NCBI GenBank assembly: GCA_036495485.1
Contig: DASXMU010000097.1
Location: 1-14,001, forward strand
Direction: 5' to 3'
DNA length: 14,001 nucleotides
Source of the DNA: PALSA-505 sp036495485
Lineage (GTDB): Bacteria > Actinomycetota > Actinomycetes > Streptosporangiales > Streptosporangiaceae
The notes beneath the pieces are model-generated. The model did no database searches. It had not been told where the DNA came from and saw nothing but the letters and a program-made list of their open reading frames with translations. Below, piece after piece: positions 6,589 to 13,193 of this stretch; positions within the stretch are counted from its first letter, which is position 1, and each line of letters starts with the position of its first letter. Position numbers and translations under genes: made by a program.

Positions 6589-7620
6589 TCAGCTCCCTTC
6601 CGGATGGCGGGCTCCCTGGTGCACGGCGACGCCGGTGATGACCAGGGCGATCCCGATCAGGTCCTGGAGTGCCGGGATCTGCCGCAGCACAATGGCGCCG
6701 ATGAGCGTGGCGAACATTGGCAGCAACGCGAGCATCAGCGCGAACGTCGCCCTGGGCAGCCTGGCCATGGCGAGCTGGTCGGTGACGTAGGGGATGACCG
6801 AGGAGCACACGCCGACCCCGGCGCCGGCCAGCAGGAGCAGCGGGTGGGAGAACGCGGCCACCGCGCCGGTCAGGCCGACCGGGCTCACCACGACGGCGGC
6901 GATCAGCATCGACGCACCGAGCCGGTCGATACCGCCGAAGCCCGCTCGGCCCGGCCCAGCAGATCCTGTGCTGGCGATCTTGTGGCCGAGGATCACGTAG
7001 AGCATGAACAGCGCGCAGTTGCCGAACGCGAACACGAACCCCAGCGGCTGGCCGGTGATCCGGATCTCGGTGATCACGACCACGCCGGCCGTAGTGAGCG
7101 CCAGGGCGGCGGCGTTGCGCCGGGTCCGCACGCCGAGGGCGGCGAGCCCGACCGTGCCGAGGAACTCGATCGCCCCGACCGTGGACAGCGGCAGCCGGTC
7201 CACAGCCAGGTAGAACAGCGCGTTCATAGCGGCCAGCACGGCGCCGAGCGCCAGCAGCACGCACAGCCCACGCCGGTCCAGCTGCCGTAGGGTGTCCTTC
7301 CGGCAAGAAAAACGCGGCAGGGTGTCGTTCCGGCAGGAAAAGCGCAGCGCGAGCCGCCATGGCCGCCGCCACACGGCGAACACCAGCGCTGCCGTGACGA
7401 TGCGCAGCCAGGCCACGCCGAGCACGCTGACCCGGCTGAACAGCAGCACGGCCAGCGACGGCCCCAGGTAGTGGAAGACGGCACTGACCAGGAAGAACGA
7501 CTGCGGCGGCAGGCGATCCAGCAGACCCGGCGCCCCACCGGGAGCCGACGAGGCCGGCGCGCCACCGGGAGCCGACGAGCCCGGCGACCGGAGCCCGGCG
7601 TGAGGGGAAACTCGAACCAC
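6589..7620 (-). CDS. EamA/RhtA-type DMT-superfamily exporter
   Basis: The 343-residue protein is a drug/metabolite transporter with about ten hydrophobic segments in two EamA repeats. It is closest in pattern to the threonine/homoserine exporter RhtA: the segment STVGAIEFLGTVGLAALGVR matches the RhtA AIEFLGP region. The second repeat ends with GIALVITGVAVHQ. An Lrp-type regulator is transcribed divergently 58 bases away, consistent with amino acid export. The start is the GTG at 7620; it has a poor ribosome site, and no later start exists before the first membrane segment. The N-terminal 35 residues are Pro/Gly/Ser rich and include a nine-residue duplication. A second duplication sits in the loop after the first membrane segments. 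The substrate is inferred, not shown. Confidence 0.85.
   Translation of the reverse strand: MVRVSPHAGLRSPGSSAPGGAPASSAPGGAPGLLDRLPPQSFFLVSAVFHYLGPSLAVLLFSRVSVLGVAWLRIVTAALVFAVWRRPWRLALRFSCRNDTLPRFSCRKDTLRQLDRRGLCVLLALGAVLAAMNALFYLAVDRLPLSTVGAIEFLGTVGLAALGVRTRRNAAALALTTAGVVVITEIRITGQPLGFVFAFGNCALFMLYVILGHKIASTGSAGPGRAGFGGIDRLGASMLIAAVVVSPVGLTGAVAAFSHPLLLLAGAGVGVCSSVIPYVTDQLAMARLPRATFALMLALLPMFATLIGAIVLRQIPALQDLIGIALVITGVAVHQGARHPEGS
7291..7350 (-). repeat. 30-bp in-frame tandem duplication in the exporter gene
   Basis: Units 7291-7320 and 7321-7350 match at roughly 24 of 30 positions. They encode RFSCRNDTLP and RFSCRKDTLR in the hydrophilic loop that follows WRRPWRLAL. The insert is absent from the RhtA pattern as I know it. 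Confidence 0.75.
7531..7584 (-). repeat. 27-bp in-frame tandem duplication at the exporter N-terminus
   Basis: Units 7531-7557 and 7558-7584 match at 25 of 27 bases and encode SSAPGGAPG and SSAPGGAPA. They form a flexible extension ahead of the first membrane segment. Confidence 0.8.
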
Positions 7621-7678
7621 CGGAGCAGCTTACGAAGGTAATGTTGGCTGAAGGAATGGCCAAACGACGGAGTTCGCC
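7621..7678. promoter_or_regulatory. divergent control region between the exporter and the Lrp regulator
   Basis: This 58-base gap must hold both starts of transcription, or the promoters must lie inside the genes. It is AT-richer than its flanks (TACGAAGGTAATGTTGGCTG). No clean -10/-35 pair or Lrp consensus can be named. Confidence 0.35.
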
Positions 7679-8224
7679 GTGAACATCCCTGCTGAACGAA
7701 GGAATCTCCCGGCCCAGACCTTCGAACCGCTGGACTCGCTGGACCGGCGCCTGATCGCCGAGCTGGAGAGCGACGCCAGGCTCCGGGTGGCCGAGCTGGG
7801 CCGCCGGGTCGGGCTGTCCGCCCCGGCTGTGGCCGACCGGCTGCGGCGGCTCGAGGACACCGGCGTGCTGCGCTGCCGGGCCGAGGTGGACCCGCGGGCG
7901 CTGGGATACACGGTGTGCGCCATCGTCCGGGTGAGCCCATGGAACCGGGACCTGAAGGCCATTCCCGAGGTCGCCAGGGCCACACCCGAGGTCACCGAGT
8001 GCTACCGGATCACCGGCGAGGACTGCTACTTCATGACGCTTTACCTGCGGTCCATCGGCGACCTGGAGGCGATCCTGGACACGTTCACCCCGCACGGGCG
8101 CACGACGACCTCGATCGTGCACTCGGCGCCGGTGCCGCGCCGCCCACTGCCCCTCGGCACGGAGCAAGATACGGGTGTCAGCCGCGAGCCAGGCCGTCGA
8201 TCGTGGTCATCTCCGCCGGGCTGA
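7679..8224 (+). CDS. Lrp/AsnC family transcriptional regulator
   Basis: The 181-residue protein has an N-terminal AsnC-type helix-turn-helix (LDSLDRRLIAELESDARL, then VAELGRRVGLSAPAVADRLRRLEDTGVL). A C-terminal RAM ligand-binding domain follows (VCAIVRVSP, then ECYRITGEDCYFMTLYLRS). Such proteins sense amino acids and control transport or metabolism genes. The divergent RhtA-like exporter is the obvious target. The start is the GTG at 7679, with ACGGAG six bases upstream. A 13-codon ORF (7641-7682) starts upstream and overlaps this start codon. The protein is longer than the usual 150 or so residues: about 17 extra at the N-terminus and a low-complexity tail of about 25. The tail is encoded over the 3' end of the convergent aldo/keto reductase (47-base overlap). 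Confidence 0.92.
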   Translation: MNIPAERRNLPAQTFEPLDSLDRRLIAELESDARLRVAELGRRVGLSAPAVADRLRRLEDTGVLRCRAEVDPRALGYTVCAIVRVSPWNRDLKAIPEVARATPEVTECYRITGEDCYFMTLYLRSIGDLEAILDTFTPHGRTTTSIVHSAPVPRRPLPLGTEQDTGVSREPGRRSWSSPPG

Positions 8225-8966
8225 GCGTGAACGAGAACAGGTCGAGGTTGGCGGCGATCCGCCTGGTGCCGGCCGACTTGGGGATCACCGGGATGCCGTG
8301 CTCGACGTGCCAGCGCAGCACGACCTGGGCGGGCGTGACCGAGTGGGCGGAGGCGATCCCGGCCAGCACCCGGTCGCGCAGGTTGGTCCCCTTGAGCGGG
8401 CTGTAGCCCGCCACGACGACCTTGCGTTCCTTGCTCTGCGCCAGCAGTTCCGGGTCGTGCTGGTAGGGGCTCCACGGGATCTGGTTCACCGCCGGGGCCT
8501 CCCCGGTGGCGTCGATCAGCTCGTCGAGCTGGCCGGTGCTGTAGTTGCTCACGCCGACCGCCCTGGCGAGCCCGCGTTCCCTGGCGGTCAGCAGTTCCCG
8601 CCACACCCGGGGCGAGGCCTGGCCGCCCGGCGGCCAGTGCACCAGCCAGAGGTCGACGTAGCTGGTGCCAAGCGCGCGCAGGCTGGCCGCGATCGTGTCC
8701 CGTTCACGGCCCACGCTGCTGGATGGCAGCTTCGTGGTGATGAACACGTCCTTGCGGTCGAGTTCGCTGTCGCCGAGCGCGCGCCCCACCTCGGCCTCGT
8801 TGCCGTACATCGTGGCGGTGTCGATGTGCCGGTACCCGGCATCCAGGGCGAACCGGATGGCGTCGTAGCCGCGGGAGCCCCGCAGCTGCCAGGTGCCGAG
8901 GCCGACAAGCGGCATGGCCACCCCGCCAGCCAGGGTGACGGCCACCGGCTGTGGTATCTGCGTCAT
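8178..8966 (-). CDS. aldo/keto reductase
   Basis: This cytosolic NADPH-dependent oxidoreductase has the AKR TIM barrel. The 262 residues show the catalytic tetrad: Asp49 and Tyr54 in GYRHIDTATMYGNE, Lys79 in VFITTKLPS, and His110 in VDLWLVHWPP. Also present are the VGVSNYSTGQLDEL segment and the NADPH-binding end IPKSAGTRRIAANLDLFSF. The ATG at 8966 (MTQIPQPVAVTL) fits the family's usual start; an ATG three codons upstream (8975) is also possible. The frame is open further upstream, but that sequence resembles no AKR. Its end overlaps the convergent Lrp gene by 47 bases. It is divergent from the small PPOX gene. The substrate cannot be predicted. Confidence 0.93.
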   Translation of the reverse strand: MTQIPQPVAVTLAGGVAMPLVGLGTWQLRGSRGYDAIRFALDAGYRHIDTATMYGNEAEVGRALGDSELDRKDVFITTKLPSSSVGRERDTIAASLRALGTSYVDLWLVHWPPGGQASPRVWRELLTARERGLARAVGVSNYSTGQLDELIDATGEAPAVNQIPWSPYQHDPELLAQSKERKVVVAGYSPLKGTNLRDRVLAGIASAHSVTPAQVVLRWHVEHGIPVIPKSAGTRRIAANLDLFSFTLSPAEMTTIDGLARG

Positions 8967-9079
8967 ACCCGCCATAGTTCCCGGCTGGGCGGACCGAAAC
9001 GTGAGGGCCACGCCGGCGCGGCAACCGTGAGTGAGATCATGAACCCGGCAGCGCACAACCCCAGCAAAGGAGTGAAGGC

Positions 9080-9487
9080 ATGGCCCTGGATGAGGACACG
9101 GTCAGGCTGGCCAAAGGCAAGAACCTGGCCACGGTGGTGACCCTGATGCCCGGCGGTCAGCCGCAGGCGCTGCTCACCTGGGTGGACACCGACGGAGAGC
9201 ACATCCTGGTGAACACCGAGCCGCAGCGGCAGCGGGCGAAGAACGTCGGCAGGGACCCGCGGATCACCGTGCTCATTCACGCCAGCGACAACCCCTACGA
9301 CTGGTCCGAGGTCCGCGGCCACGTCGTCGAGACGATCAGCGGCGAGCAGGCGCGCAGCCACATCCAGGAGCTGTCCAACCGCTACACCGGCTCGGATTAC
9401 CGCAACCCGATCGGCCCGCACGGCCGGGTGATACTCAAGATTGCCGCCGACAAGGTGAACACCCCAGCCCGGCTCGGGATGGGATAG
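9080..9487 (+). CDS. PPOX-class (F420-dependent type) oxidoreductase, split beta-barrel
   Basis: This 135-residue protein belongs to the pyridoxamine 5'-phosphate oxidase-like flavin/deazaflavin-binding fold. The characteristic order is visible: KNLATVVTLMPGGQPQALLTWVDTDGEHILVNT, then QRAKNVGRDPRITVLIHASDNPYDWSEVRGHVVE. The stretch resembles actinobacterial F420-dependent family members, small cytosolic reductases that often act as homodimers. AAAGGAG lies seven bases before the ATG, so the start is secure. It is divergent from an aldo/keto reductase and 49 bases ahead of the ROK gene. The choice between F420, FMN and heme as ligand is inferred from the family pattern only. Confidence 0.88.
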   Translation: MALDEDTVRLAKGKNLATVVTLMPGGQPQALLTWVDTDGEHILVNTEPQRQRAKNVGRDPRITVLIHASDNPYDWSEVRGHVVETISGEQARSHIQELSNRYTGSDYRNPIGPHGRVILKIAADKVNTPARLGMG

Positions 9488-9536
9488 CAAACCATCAGGC
9501 ACAGAGCTATACGCTCAGCCGACGAGGAGGCGCCGG

Positions 9537-10580
9537 ATGCCTGATCAGGATCTAGAGGTCGTCGTCGGCCTGGACAACGGCGGCACGGCCAACAACGCCA
9601 CGGTGCTGGACAGCTCCGGCCGGTTCCTGGTGGATTCCATGCTGGAGTCCCGCAGCCGGGTGCAGGAAGGCCCGGACGCGGCGATCGCCGCGCTGGGCGG
9701 CGCGTTCGAGCAGGTCCTGGAGGTGACCGGGACAGCGCGCGGTCGGGTGCGCGCGGTCGGGCTTGACACCCCGGGGCCGGCCAGCGCGGACGGGGTCATC
9801 TCGACCAGGGGCGCGGTCAACTTCGTGGATCCCCGGTGGCGCGGCTATGACATCCGCCGCGCTCTGGCGAGTGCGCTGGGCCTGCCCGTCGTCTACAACA
9901 ACGACGGGAACGCCGCGGCGCTCTACGCCCACCACATGCGGCTGGGCACGGCGGCGGGCGCCAGTTCGTCGGTGTCGGTCATCGTCGGCACCGGGCTCGG
10001 TGGCGGCGTGATCGAGCAGGGCCGGGTGGTGAGCGGCGCGGCGGGCATGGCCGGTGAGCTCGGCCACATCAGGATCCCGGTGGACGGCCTGCTGGCTCCC
10101 GGGCAGCCGGTGCCACTGTGCAACTGCGAGCTGACCGGGGACGCGGAGAGCTTCGCCTCGCTCACCGGGATCGAGAAGAACCTGCTGCCCTTCTGGCTGA
10201 CCAGGTTCCCAGGCCACGAGCTGGGCCAGGTGGGCTCGCTGGCCAAGGCGGCCAAGATGGTCCGCGGCTTCGGCGAGGCCGGGGATCCGATGGCGCTGGA
10301 GATCTTCGGCCAGCAGGCGATGGCACTCGGCCGGGTGCTGTCGATCGCGGCGAACTTCACCGACCCGCTCGTGTACTTCCTGGGTGGCGGCGTGGTGGAG
10401 GCCGCGCCGCAGTTCCGCGACTGGTTCCTCGGCAAGGTCCGCGAGCACACCGACCTGCGCGAGGAGCAGGCGCAGGTCGCATCCTTCGCGCTGGTGCCCG
10501 ACCTGGACATGGCCGGGGCCCGCGGGGCGGCCATCGCCGCCCGGGAGGCGCTGGGCCTGTGGGGTGCCGCGGACCGGTGA
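9537..10580 (+). CDS. ROK-family protein (sugar kinase-like) with altered zinc motif
   Basis: The 347 residues show the ROK/actin-like ATPase fold: phosphate-1 motif LDNGGT at 12-17, the candidate catalytic Asp123 in YNNDGNAAAL, phosphate-2 motif GTGLGGG at 151-157, and GELGHI at 173-178. No N-terminal HTH is present, so a kinase rather than a repressor is expected. The ROK zinc signature CxCGxxGCxE is degenerate: Cys195 and Cys197 remain, but the following Gly is Glu198 and the third Cys is Asp202, with Glu204 kept. GAGGAGG lies six bases before the ATG. The gene overlaps the next gene by four bases (GTGA), so the two are probably translated together. The sugar is unknown. Confidence 0.88.
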   Translation: MPDQDLEVVVGLDNGGTANNATVLDSSGRFLVDSMLESRSRVQEGPDAAIAALGGAFEQVLEVTGTARGRVRAVGLDTPGPASADGVISTRGAVNFVDPRWRGYDIRRALASALGLPVVYNNDGNAAALYAHHMRLGTAAGASSSVSVIVGTGLGGGVIEQGRVVSGAAGMAGELGHIRIPVDGLLAPGQPVPLCNCELTGDAESFASLTGIEKNLLPFWLTRFPGHELGQVGSLAKAAKMVRGFGEAGDPMALEIFGQQAMALGRVLSIAANFTDPLVYFLGGGVVEAAPQFRDWFLGKVREHTDLREEQAQVASFALVPDLDMAGARGAAIAAREALGLWGAADR

Positions 10581-11845
10581 TCGCCGCCGTCCACGATCTG
10601 GCCGCGCAGTTCTGGCGGGACGCGGCGCAGGTGGACGAGACCGGCGTGCTGCCCCCTGAGCACCTGCGCGGGCTGGCCGAGGCCGGCCTGTACGGGATCT
10701 TCGCCCCCACCTCGGCCGGCGGGCTCGGCCTGCGCTACGAGGACGCCGGGCTGATCGTCGAGGAACTGGCCTCGGCCTGCCTGGCCACGACCTTCGTCTG
10801 GATCCAGCACTTCACCATGCTGCGGGCCCTGCTTGACGGGCAGACCCAGACCGCGCTGCGGACCCGGCTGCTGCCCGGTGCCATCCGCGGCGAGATCCGG
10901 GCCGGGGTGGTCCTGGCCGGACTGCTGCCCGGCCCGCCCCGGCTCCATGCCACGCTGACCAGCTATGGCTGGCTGCTCGACGGCGAGGCGCCCTGGGTGA
11001 CCGGCTGGGGGCATGTCGACCTGCTGCTGGTCACCGCGCGTGCCCCGGGCGACGACATGGTGGTCAGCTTCCTGGTTGACGCCAGGGAGCAGCCGGGCCT
11101 GACCGTGGCCCCGATGCGGCTGGCCGCGGTGAACGCCAGCGCCACGGTCCGGCTCAGCTTCGCCGGGCTGCCGGTGCCCGATGACCGCTATATCGGCCAG
11201 TACAGCTACGACCCGGTCCGGTACCAGCACGAGGGCTTGCGGCTGAACGGATCGCTGGCCCTTGGTGTGGCCCGCCGGTGCTGCGCACTGATCGGGTCGT
11301 CCTCGCTGGATGATGAACTGCGCGAGTGCCGGGCCGGGCTAGACGGCGCGGACAGCGCGGACATGCCAGCCGCCCGGGCCAGGGCGTCGGAGTTTGCGGT
11401 GCGGGCCGCGCACGCGCTGGCCGTGTGGGAGGGCAGCGGCTCGGCGCTGGCCGGCCACCACGCCGAGCGGCTGGCCAGGGAGGCGGCCTTCCTGCTGGTC
11501 TTCGGCAGCCGCCCGACCATCAAAGCCGCCCTGCTGCGCCGCCTTGGCGCGGGCGACCTGGGGGGCACAATCGGGGGTGGAGGTCACGCCATGAAGCTCA
11601 AGCTGGACCTGCACGACATCTACAACCGGGGCGGCGACATCGACCGCGCCCTGCGGGCGATCATCGACGAGGCGGTGCGGAAGAAGGCGCCGCTGGTCGA
11701 GATCATCCCCGGCAAGGGGTCGGGCGCGCTGAAGAAGCACGTGCTCAAGTTCCTGGACCAGAAGGAGATCAAGGCGCTCTACCACCGGGTGGAGAAGGAC
11801 TCGAAGAACTTCGGCCGGGTCTTCGTCCATTTCCGCTGGCCATGA
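10577..11845 (+). CDS. acyl-CoA dehydrogenase-like protein read through into an Smr domain
   Basis: One continuous frame of 422 codons encodes two unrelated parts. Residues 1 to about 325 are acyl-CoA dehydrogenase-like (flavoprotein). The helical N-terminal part has GLYGIFAPTSAGGLGLRYED and IVEELASACLATTFVW. The middle beta domain follows, then a shortened helical C-terminal part ending LAREAAFLLVFGSRPTIKAAL. The usual catalytic Glu context (YEG) is not seen, so it may be a DszC-like or otherwise non-classical member. A Gly-rich linker (residues about 328-337) leads into an Smr domain (339-422). The GTG start overlaps the ROK stop. Either this is a true fusion, or a missing stop or single-base change joins two genes; the linker coincides with a Shine-Dalgarno for a separate Smr gene. 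Confidence 0.75.
   Translation: MIAAVHDLAAQFWRDAAQVDETGVLPPEHLRGLAEAGLYGIFAPTSAGGLGLRYEDAGLIVEELASACLATTFVWIQHFTMLRALLDGQTQTALRTRLLPGAIRGEIRAGVVLAGLLPGPPRLHATLTSYGWLLDGEAPWVTGWGHVDLLLVTARAPGDDMVVSFLVDAREQPGLTVAPMRLAAVNASATVRLSFAGLPVPDDRYIGQYSYDPVRYQHEGLRLNGSLALGVARRCCALIGSSSLDDELRECRAGLDGADSADMPAARARASEFAVRAAHALAVWEGSGSALAGHHAERLAREAAFLLVFGSRPTIKAALLRRLGAGDLGGTIGGGGHAMKLKLDLHDIYNRGGDIDRALRAIIDEAVRKKAPLVEIIPGKGSGALKKHVLKFLDQKEIKALYHRVEKDSKNFGRVFVHFRWP
11544..11571 (+). promoter_or_regulatory. candidate internal promoter for the Smr gene
   Basis: TTGGCG (11544-11549) and CACAAT (11566-11571) are 16 bases apart. They lie in the linker just ahead of the GGAGGT and ATG of the Smr part. The match is moderate and could be chance in G-rich DNA. 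Confidence 0.3.
11591..11845 (+). CDS. Smr (MutS-related) domain protein, possible separate start inside the longer frame
   Basis: Starting at the ATG at 11591 gives an 84-residue protein that is a complete Smr domain: LDLHDIYNRGGDIDRAL, then VEIIPGKGSGALKKHVLKFL, and a C-terminal strand RVFVHFRWP. Smr domains bind or nick branched DNA or act on RNA. The usual HGKGxGxLR loop reads PGKGSGALKK here. A perfect GGAGGT lies six bases upstream. Short free-standing Smr proteins with this sequence style are, from memory, common in actinobacteria. It is in the same frame as the dehydrogenase-like gene, so it may be made alone, as part of the fusion, or both. Confidence 0.55.
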   Translation: MKLKLDLHDIYNRGGDIDRALRAIIDEAVRKKAPLVEIIPGKGSGALKKHVLKFLDQKEIKALYHRVEKDSKNFGRVFVHFRWP

Positions 11846-11889
11846 AGGTTCTTCAACCGGCCAGCGAGGGCAGGCCCTTGGGCCTGTCC
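11834..11889 (+). terminator. two tandem hairpins at the end of the ROK/dehydrogenase/Smr unit
   Basis: CGCTGGCC (11834-11841) pairs with GGCCAGCG (11859-11866), with an inner GGTT/AACC pair closing a CTTC loop. It overlaps the Smr stop codon. Directly after it, GGGCAGGCC (11868-11876) pairs with GGCCTGTCC (11881-11889) around a CTTG loop, with one G-U pair. No U-run follows. Confidence 0.55.
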
Positions 11890-11976
11890 GAGTGTCGGTA
11901 CAAGCGGTGACAGCAGCACCGAAGCGAGTTCTTTGAAGAAACTGAATATCTGAATGAGTACAGTGTCCAACACAGC

Positions 11977-12010
11977 GTTCGTCATGCGAACTGACGGCCA
12001 TGATGCGAAC
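11977..12010 (+). promoter_or_regulatory. candidate IclR-family (PcaR-type) operator upstream of the thiolase
   Basis: GTTCGTCATGCGAAC (11977-11991) is a perfect GTTCG-N5-CGAAC inverted repeat. Its right half, ATGCGAAC, recurs at 12003-12010, 19 bases further on and next to the thiolase ribosome site. Known PcaR/PcaU/PobR operators have the form GTTCGATAATCGCAC, which this resembles. The IclR regulator encoded just downstream is the likely ligand. The promoter itself is unclear; TACAGT at 11959-11964 is a possible -10 box. Confidence 0.6.
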
Positions 12011-12021
12011 GAGGTGGCAGC

Positions 12022-13188
12022 ATGACCTTCATCATCGACGCGGTGCGGACCCCGATCGGCAGGCACGGCGGTGCGCTGGCGGCGGTCCGGCCGGACGACC
12101 TGGCGGCCGACGCGATCTCCGCGCTGCTCGCCCGCAGTCCGGTCCTGGATCCAGCCCGGCTCGATGACGTCTACTTCGGCGACGCGAACGGCGCCGGCGA
12201 GGACAACAGGAACGTGGCCAGGATGGCCGCCCTGCTGGCCGGGCTGCCCACCACGGTTCCGGGCGCGACCATCAACCGGCTGTGCGGCTCCGGCCTGGAG
12301 GCGGCCATCGCCGCCGACCGGGCGGTGCTGGCCGGCGACGCCGACCTGATCGTCGCGGGCGGGGTGGAGTCGATGAGCCGCGCCCCCTGGGTGCTGCCCA
12401 AGCCCGATCGCGCCTACCCGCGTGGCAACGAGACCGCGTTCTCCACGACGCTGGGCTGGCGGATGGTCAACCCCCGGATGCCTGCCGAGTGGACGGCCGC
12501 CCTGGGCGAGGGAGCCGAGATCCTGGCCGGCCGGTACGCCATCTCCCGGGCGGACCAGGACGCGTTCGCGCTGCGCAGCCACCAGCGGGCGGCGCAGGCC
12601 TGGCAGGACGGCAGGTTCGCCGGCGAGGTCACGCCGGTGGCCGGGCTGGAGTCGGACGAGGGCATCCGGGCGGACAGCACGCTGGAAAAGCTGGCCAGCC
12701 TCAAGCCCGCCTTCCGGCCGGACGGGACCGTCACGGCCGGCAACTCCTCCCAGCTCAGCGATGGGTCAGCCGCACTGCTCCTTGGCAGCGAACGAGGCGC
12801 CGAGGCGGCCGGACGGGACCCGCTGGCCAGGATCGCCGCCCGCGGCGTGAGCGCGGTCGAGCCGCAGCTCTTCGGCATCGGGCCGGTGGAGGCGGCCAGG
12901 ACGGCGCTCAAGCGGGCCGGGATCACCTGGGCGGATCTGGCCGCGGTCGAGCTGAACGAGGCGTTCGCCGCCCAGTCGCTCGCCTGCCTGGCCGAGTGGC
13001 CCGATCTCGATCCTGACGTCGTGAACGTCAACGGCGGGGCGATCGCGCTCGGCCACCCGCTCGGCTGCTCGGGCGCCCGGATCCTCGGCAGCCTCGCCCA
13101 CGAACTGCACCGCCGGGGCGGCGGCTGGGGACTGGCCGCGATCTGCATCGGGGTCGGCCAGGGCCTGGCCGTCGTGCTGAAGGCGTGA
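12022..13188 (+). CDS. pcaF: thiolase, probable beta-ketoadipyl-CoA thiolase (PcaF-like)
   Basis: This thiolase would cleave a beta-ketoacyl-CoA with CoA; the best guess is beta-ketoadipyl-CoA to succinyl-CoA and acetyl-CoA, the last step of the beta-ketoadipate pathway. The 388 residues carry the acyl-binding Cys88 (NRLCGSG), the His345 motif NGGAIALGHPLGCSGAR, and the catalytic Cys375 in CIGVGQG (usually CIGGGQG). The stretches GEDNRNVARMAALLAGLP and TTLGWRMVNPRMPAEW resemble PcaF-type enzymes more than fatty acid thiolases. GAGGTGG lies five bases before the ATG. A PcaR-like IclR gene follows five bases after the stop, and an IclR-type palindrome lies upstream; both support the pathway guess. 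A general acetyl-CoA acyltransferase cannot be excluded. Confidence 0.88.
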   Translation: MTFIIDAVRTPIGRHGGALAAVRPDDLAADAISALLARSPVLDPARLDDVYFGDANGAGEDNRNVARMAALLAGLPTTVPGATINRLCGSGLEAAIAADRAVLAGDADLIVAGGVESMSRAPWVLPKPDRAYPRGNETAFSTTLGWRMVNPRMPAEWTAALGEGAEILAGRYAISRADQDAFALRSHQRAAQAWQDGRFAGEVTPVAGLESDEGIRADSTLEKLASLKPAFRPDGTVTAGNSSQLSDGSAALLLGSERGAEAAGRDPLARIAARGVSAVEPQLFGIGPVEAARTALKRAGITWADLAAVELNEAFAAQSLACLAEWPDLDPDVVNVNGGAIALGHPLGCSGARILGSLAHELHRRGGGWGLAAICIGVGQGLAVVLKA

Positions 13189-13193
13189 CCGGC

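Noticed and set aside
8967..9056. Longer N-terminus for the aldo/keto reductase (start at 9056)
   Set aside because: The extra residues have no similarity to the family and would run into the divergent promoter region.
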